DNA of 64,000 bases from positions 620,001-684,000 of the forward strand of contig AAXZ01000002.1 of assembly GCA_000169395.1 (NCBI GenBank), in the 5' to 3' direction. Below the pieces are notes generated by a model. It saw nothing but the letters and a program-made list of their open reading frames with translations, did no database searches and was not told the DNA's origin. The first letter of the stretch is position 1; the number at the start of each line of letters is the position of its first letter. Source of the DNA: Rhodobacteraceae bacterium HTCC2150. GTDB lineage: Bacteria; Pseudomonadota; Alphaproteobacteria; Rhodobacterales; Rhodobacteraceae. Positions 60,900 through 64,000 of the stretch are shown here, piece after piece. A program made the translations under genes and the position numbers.

Positions 60900-62165
60900 T
60901 TAAGACGCCAAGCGCCGTTTAAGGCCGTCCAAATCTGGGGCGTCTGCCGCCATCGGGCCATAAAGTGCCAGTGCAATTTCATTACCGTGAGCCATTTTTT
61001 CGGCAAAACCACGAACGTCGGTCGCATTGACCGCATCTATCCGTTCAACAATTTCGTCTAAATCTGGAATACGGTCCCAAATAGCCAACATCCGCGCCAA
61101 ACGTTCAGCACGATTTGATGGGCTTTCAAGCCCCATTAGCATTCCGGCCTTCATCTGTGTGCGTGCACGTGCGATTTCCACCTCGGATATGTCAGTGGCT
61201 GCTCGTTTTAATTCATCCACCGTTAGGGTGGCAAGATCATCAATATCATCACCACTTGTGCCAGCATAAATCGTCATCATGCCCGTATCAGCATAGGACC
61301 CTGCTTGTGCAAAAATCGTATAACAAAGCCCACGTTTTTCGCGTACCTCTTGGAACAGACGCGAGGACATGCCACCACCCAACGCCGAAGCATAAATTTG
61401 CGATGTATAAACATCGTCGTCCATATAGCTGGGACACTGAAGCGCCAAAGCGAAGTGGACCTGTTCCAAATCCTTCACTTCGCGTCGTTCCCCACTGTGA
61501 AATTTTGCAGGCTCAAATTGCAACTTGGATCTCTGTGGCATGTCACCAAACAAGGCTTCGGCTTGGCGTACAATTTCATCATGATCAACCGCACCAGCCG
61601 CCGCCAAAATCATTTGATCAGCGCGGTAGTGATCCGTAACAAAATTGGCCAAATCCGCCTGATCAAAACTGCGAACACGTTCGGCGGGGCCTAGTATTGT
61701 GCGCCCAATCGGTTGATCAGGGTAAGCCGCGTCTTGCAACCAATCAAAGATAAGGTCATCCGGCGTATCGAGTGCCTGACCGATCTCTTGCAAGATCACA
61801 CCACGTTCGATTTCGATTTCTTTTTCGTCAAAAGTTGGGTTGCGCAAAATATCGGCTATTACATCAACGGCAAGTGGGACATCATTTTCCAGTACACGCG
61901 CATAAAATGCGGTTACTTCGCGGGTAGTATAAGCATTGATATAACCACCCACGTCTTCGATTTCTTCGGCAATTTGCAATGCGGTTCTGCGTGCTGTGCC
62001 CTTGAACGCCATGTGTTCAAGAAAATGCGCAATGCCATTTTGTTCAATGCGCTCATGACGACCACCTGCATTCACCCACACCCCAACAGAAGCAGATTTC
62101 ATGCCAGGCATTGCCTCGGTTACAATGCGAAAACCATTGGGCAACGTGTGAATTTGAGGCTTCAT
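60900..62165 (-). CDS. M16-family zinc protease
   Basis: This 421-residue peptidase has the inverted zinc motif in GIAHFLEHMAFKGTARR (HxxEH, about residues 46-50), the distal Glu in IERGVILQEI, and two similar halves (second near 175-420, YTSQIYASALGGGMSSRLFQ). It resembles mitochondrial processing peptidase beta. Its ATG overlaps the thrC stop (ATGA). Confidence 0.93.
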   Translation of the reverse strand: MKPQIHTLPNGFRIVTEAMPGMKSASVGVWVNAGGRHERIEQNGIAHFLEHMAFKGTARRTALQIAEEIEDVGGYINAYTTREVTAFYARVLENDVPLAVDVIADILRNPTFDEKEIEIERGVILQEIGQALDTPDDLIFDWLQDAAYPDQPIGRTILGPAERVRSFDQADLANFVTDHYRADQMILAAAGAVDHDEIVRQAEALFGDMPQRSKLQFEPAKFHSGERREVKDLEQVHFALALQCPSYMDDDVYTSQIYASALGGGMSSRLFQEVREKRGLCYTIFAQAGSYADTGMMTIYAGTSGDDIDDLATLTVDELKRAATDISEVEIARARTQMKAGMLMGLESPSNRAERLARMLAIWDRIPDLDEIVERIDAVNATDVRGFAEKMAHGNEIALALYGPMAADAPDLDGLKRRLAS

Positions 62166-63550
62166 GCAGTCATCGCTTTGCGGATCAATTCTTGTAAAGT
62201 CGGCAAGTCATTTGGCACGCGTGTCACACGTTCTTCGCGATCGAAAAGATCGGCCATTCGTGGCGGTAATGCGGGGTAAATTCCGCTTGCTTTTTCTACG
62301 GCATCTGCGAATTTCGCAGGATGCGCTGTGGCAAGAGTTATCATCGGCGTGTCACCCAAATTTTCATTCGCGACCTTCACCCCAACCGCCGAGTGCGGGC
62401 AAAGCAATTCGCCCGTGGCGACCCGCGCAGAACTGATGGTTGCCAAAGTCTCGTCCTCAGAGGCGCGGCCCGATTTGAAGACCGATTTTAGGGCTTCAAA
62501 CGCACCTTGTGACACTTTGAAACCACCTTCGTTTTTTAGTTCATCCATGATCTGTGTGACCGCATCACCGTCACGGTCATAAGCATAGAACAACGCGCGT
62601 TCAAAATTTGAAGAAACTTGAATATCCATTGAGGGGCTGATTGAGGCCTTCACGCCATCGGTTCGATAATCGCCCGTCGTTAGGCAACGATGCAGAATGT
62701 CGTTTTGATTGGTGGCGATCACCAGCTGTTCAATTGGCAAACCCATTTGCTGGGCGATGAAGCCTGCAAAAACATCACCAAAATTACCTGTCGGCACGGT
62801 AAAGCTTACCTTGCGATCAGGTGCACCCAGTGAAACTGCCGAAGTGAAATAATAAACAACCTGCGCCAAAACACGGGCAAAGTTGATAGAGTTGACACCA
62901 GCCAAGCGCACACCATCACGAAAGTCAAAATCATTGAACATATCTTTGACACGGGCTTGGCAATCGTCAAAGTCGCCGTCCATAGCCAACGCTTGGACAT
63001 TAGCCTCGCTTGGCGTTGTCATTTGGCGGCGTTGAACATCTGATACACGACCATGGGGAAACAGAATAAACACATTAACAGCATCTAGCCCTTTAAAGGC
63101 CTCAATCGCTGCCGAGCCTGTATCGCCAGATGTTGCGCCAACGATGGTCACTTTTTCACCGCGCCGCTTTAGGGCGATCTGAAACAACTGCCCGATTAAT
63201 TGCATCGCGAAATCTTTAAATGCCAAGGTCGGACCGTGGAACAGTTCTAGCAAAAAGTGGTTTGATCCAAGTTGCACCAAGGGCGCACGCGCATCATGAC
63301 CAAATCCCGCATAAGCCGCTGCGATCGCGCCTTTGAATTCATCATCTGTAAAGCTGTCGCCTAGAAATGGTTTCATCACGGCGAAAGCAACGTCCTCATA
63401 GGATTTGCCGGCAAGGGCCGCGATTTCATCCCTACTCATTGTTGGAATGGTTTCGGGAACATAAAGGCCGCCATCGCGGGCAAGACCCGTTAGCATCGCC
63501 TCTTCAAAGGTAAGTTCAGGGGCTTGGCCACGGGTAGAAACATATTTCAT
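62162..63550 (-). CDS. thrC: Threonine synthase
   Basis: This 462-residue PLP enzyme makes threonine from O-phosphohomoserine. It has MKYVSTRGQAPELTFEEAML, the PLP Lys in GPTLAFKDFAMQL, VGATSGDTGSAAIEAFKG, FPHGRVSDVQRRQMTT and TVPTGNFGDVFAGF. The ATG at 63550 is the usual start of the family; the longer frame is rejected. Confidence 0.96.
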   Translation of the reverse strand: MKYVSTRGQAPELTFEEAMLTGLARDGGLYVPETIPTMSRDEIAALAGKSYEDVAFAVMKPFLGDSFTDDEFKGAIAAAYAGFGHDARAPLVQLGSNHFLLELFHGPTLAFKDFAMQLIGQLFQIALKRRGEKVTIVGATSGDTGSAAIEAFKGLDAVNVFILFPHGRVSDVQRRQMTTPSEANVQALAMDGDFDDCQARVKDMFNDFDFRDGVRLAGVNSINFARVLAQVVYYFTSAVSLGAPDRKVSFTVPTGNFGDVFAGFIAQQMGLPIEQLVIATNQNDILHRCLTTGDYRTDGVKASISPSMDIQVSSNFERALFYAYDRDGDAVTQIMDELKNEGGFKVSQGAFEALKSVFKSGRASEDETLATISSARVATGELLCPHSAVGVKVANENLGDTPMITLATAHPAKFADAVEKASGIYPALPPRMADLFDREERVTRVPNDLPTLQELIRKAMTA

Positions 63551-63561
63551 CGGTTGTTCTT

Positions 63562-64000
63562 TCAAACAGTTTTGCGGCGGATGCGCAGGATTAGATAGGC
63601 GGTCATACTGACCCAAACGAGGGCCATTAAAAACCACGTAATTGCATATTCCAGATGATCATTGGAAATACTAGAGGAAGTCACCGGTAAGGGTGTTATT
63701 AGCCCAGAGTCTGGTGAGGATGAGCGCGCAATGATCAAAACAGGTTCCGTTTTTAAGGCTGCTGCCATTTTGTCTACATCACGGGCAAACCACATGCCGC
63801 TAGCGGGATCGGGCGCTGGTGTGTAGCTGTCTGTTTCGTCTGGCCAATGTACGTTACCTGTAACGACCAAAGACGTGGCAGGCCGCGCGGCATCAACGTC
63901 AGTTTGACGAATAAAGCCACGATCCAACATCACACGACGATCATCGATATCAAACGAGGTTATCACGCGAAATCCTGGTCCTTGTTTGGATTGCGATGTC
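63562..64000 (-). CDS. SURF1-family protein, partial (5' end outside window)
   Basis: The frame is open from the right edge: QGPGFRVITSFD, MLDRGFIRQ, VTGNVHWPDETD, then a C-terminal membrane helix (YAITWFLMALVWVSMTAYL). This is the second half of SURF1, an inner-membrane assembly factor for haem a in cytochrome c oxidase. It lies just upstream of thrC, as in other Rhodobacterales. Confidence 0.9.
   Translation of the reverse strand, partial: TSQSKQGPGFRVITSFDIDDRRVMLDRGFIRQTDVDAARPATSLVVTGNVHWPDETDSYTPAPDPASGMWFARDVDKMAAALKTEPVLIIARSSSPDSGLITPLPVTSSSISNDHLEYAITWFLMALVWVSMTAYLILRIRRKTV

Overview
The window looks like the chromosome of a marine alphaproteobacterium of the order Rhodobacterales (roseobacter-like, moderate GC). 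The evidence is the SURF1 / threonine synthase / M16 protease / RimJ-type acetyltransferase / GlcD-like order at the right end, an aglEFGAK operon, EI-Ntr, DUF1178 and a sulfane-sulfur gene set. This placement is inferred from gene content, since no rRNA gene is present.

Region 1 (about 1-19,250) is a composite, decaying genomic island. A chromosomal Sel1-type gene runs off the left edge. The island then holds two related modules of one mobile-element type (about 211-3,070 and 11,760-14,560). Read along the minus strand, each has a degraded coiled-coil gene, a protein with superfamily A polymerase motifs A, B and C, a conserved stretch of about 300 bp without a gene, and a small serine recombinase gene. 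A third serine recombinase survives only as a C-terminal stub (10,804-11,007). Beside the 3' end of each of the three recombinase loci lies one copy of a bipartite motif of about 66 bp with exactly 35 bases between its halves, a candidate recombination site. Between the modules lie cargo and debris: a TolA-like envelope protein, a YbjQ-family protein, a membrane coiled-coil protein, the C-terminal part of an AIPR abortive-infection protein, a winged-helix gene with a membrane gene, an IS3 remnant, an Mrr-type nuclease-domain protein and a secreted protein. A 17-repeat MORN protein, a cytochrome c and a tyrosine recombinase with a second recombinase stub follow. The island stops at a 20-bp tRNA-Cys 3'-end fragment (19,225-19,244), a typical tyrosine-recombinase attachment site.

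Region 2 (19.4-26.1 kb) is an aglEFGAK-type alpha-glucoside uptake and hydrolysis operon on the minus strand. It has a candidate LacI-type operator upstream and a stem-loop after the binding-protein gene. Region 3 (26.2-33.4 kb) is mainly a sulfur cluster: periplasmic rhodanese, a metallo-beta-lactamase-fold protein, a thiopurine methyltransferase, a Crp/Fnr regulator, a DUF2892 protein, two YeeE/YedE transporters, a persulfide-dioxygenase-like enzyme, a DUF442 phosphatase-like protein and a SulP transporter.

Region 4 (33.4-47.7 kb) is catabolic and repair functions: acyl-CoA dehydrogenase plus class III CoA transferase, two MsrA and one MsrB, a ThDP-dependent decarboxylase, a sterol desaturase-like gene with an apparent frameshift, and a tightly coupled operon (NicX-like dioxygenase, alpha/beta hydrolase, acyl-CoA dehydrogenase, acyl-CoA ligase) facing a MarR gene. 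A D-amino-acid oxidoreductase with a PLP dehydratase closes the region. Region 5 (47.8-64 kb) is mostly housekeeping: Nudix, DUF1178, SDR, lysC, ptsP, GNAT, flavin reductase, SulP, methylthioadenosine phosphorylase with a methyltransferase and apt, a GlcD-like oxidase, RimJ-like GNAT, M16 protease, thrC and a partial SURF1.
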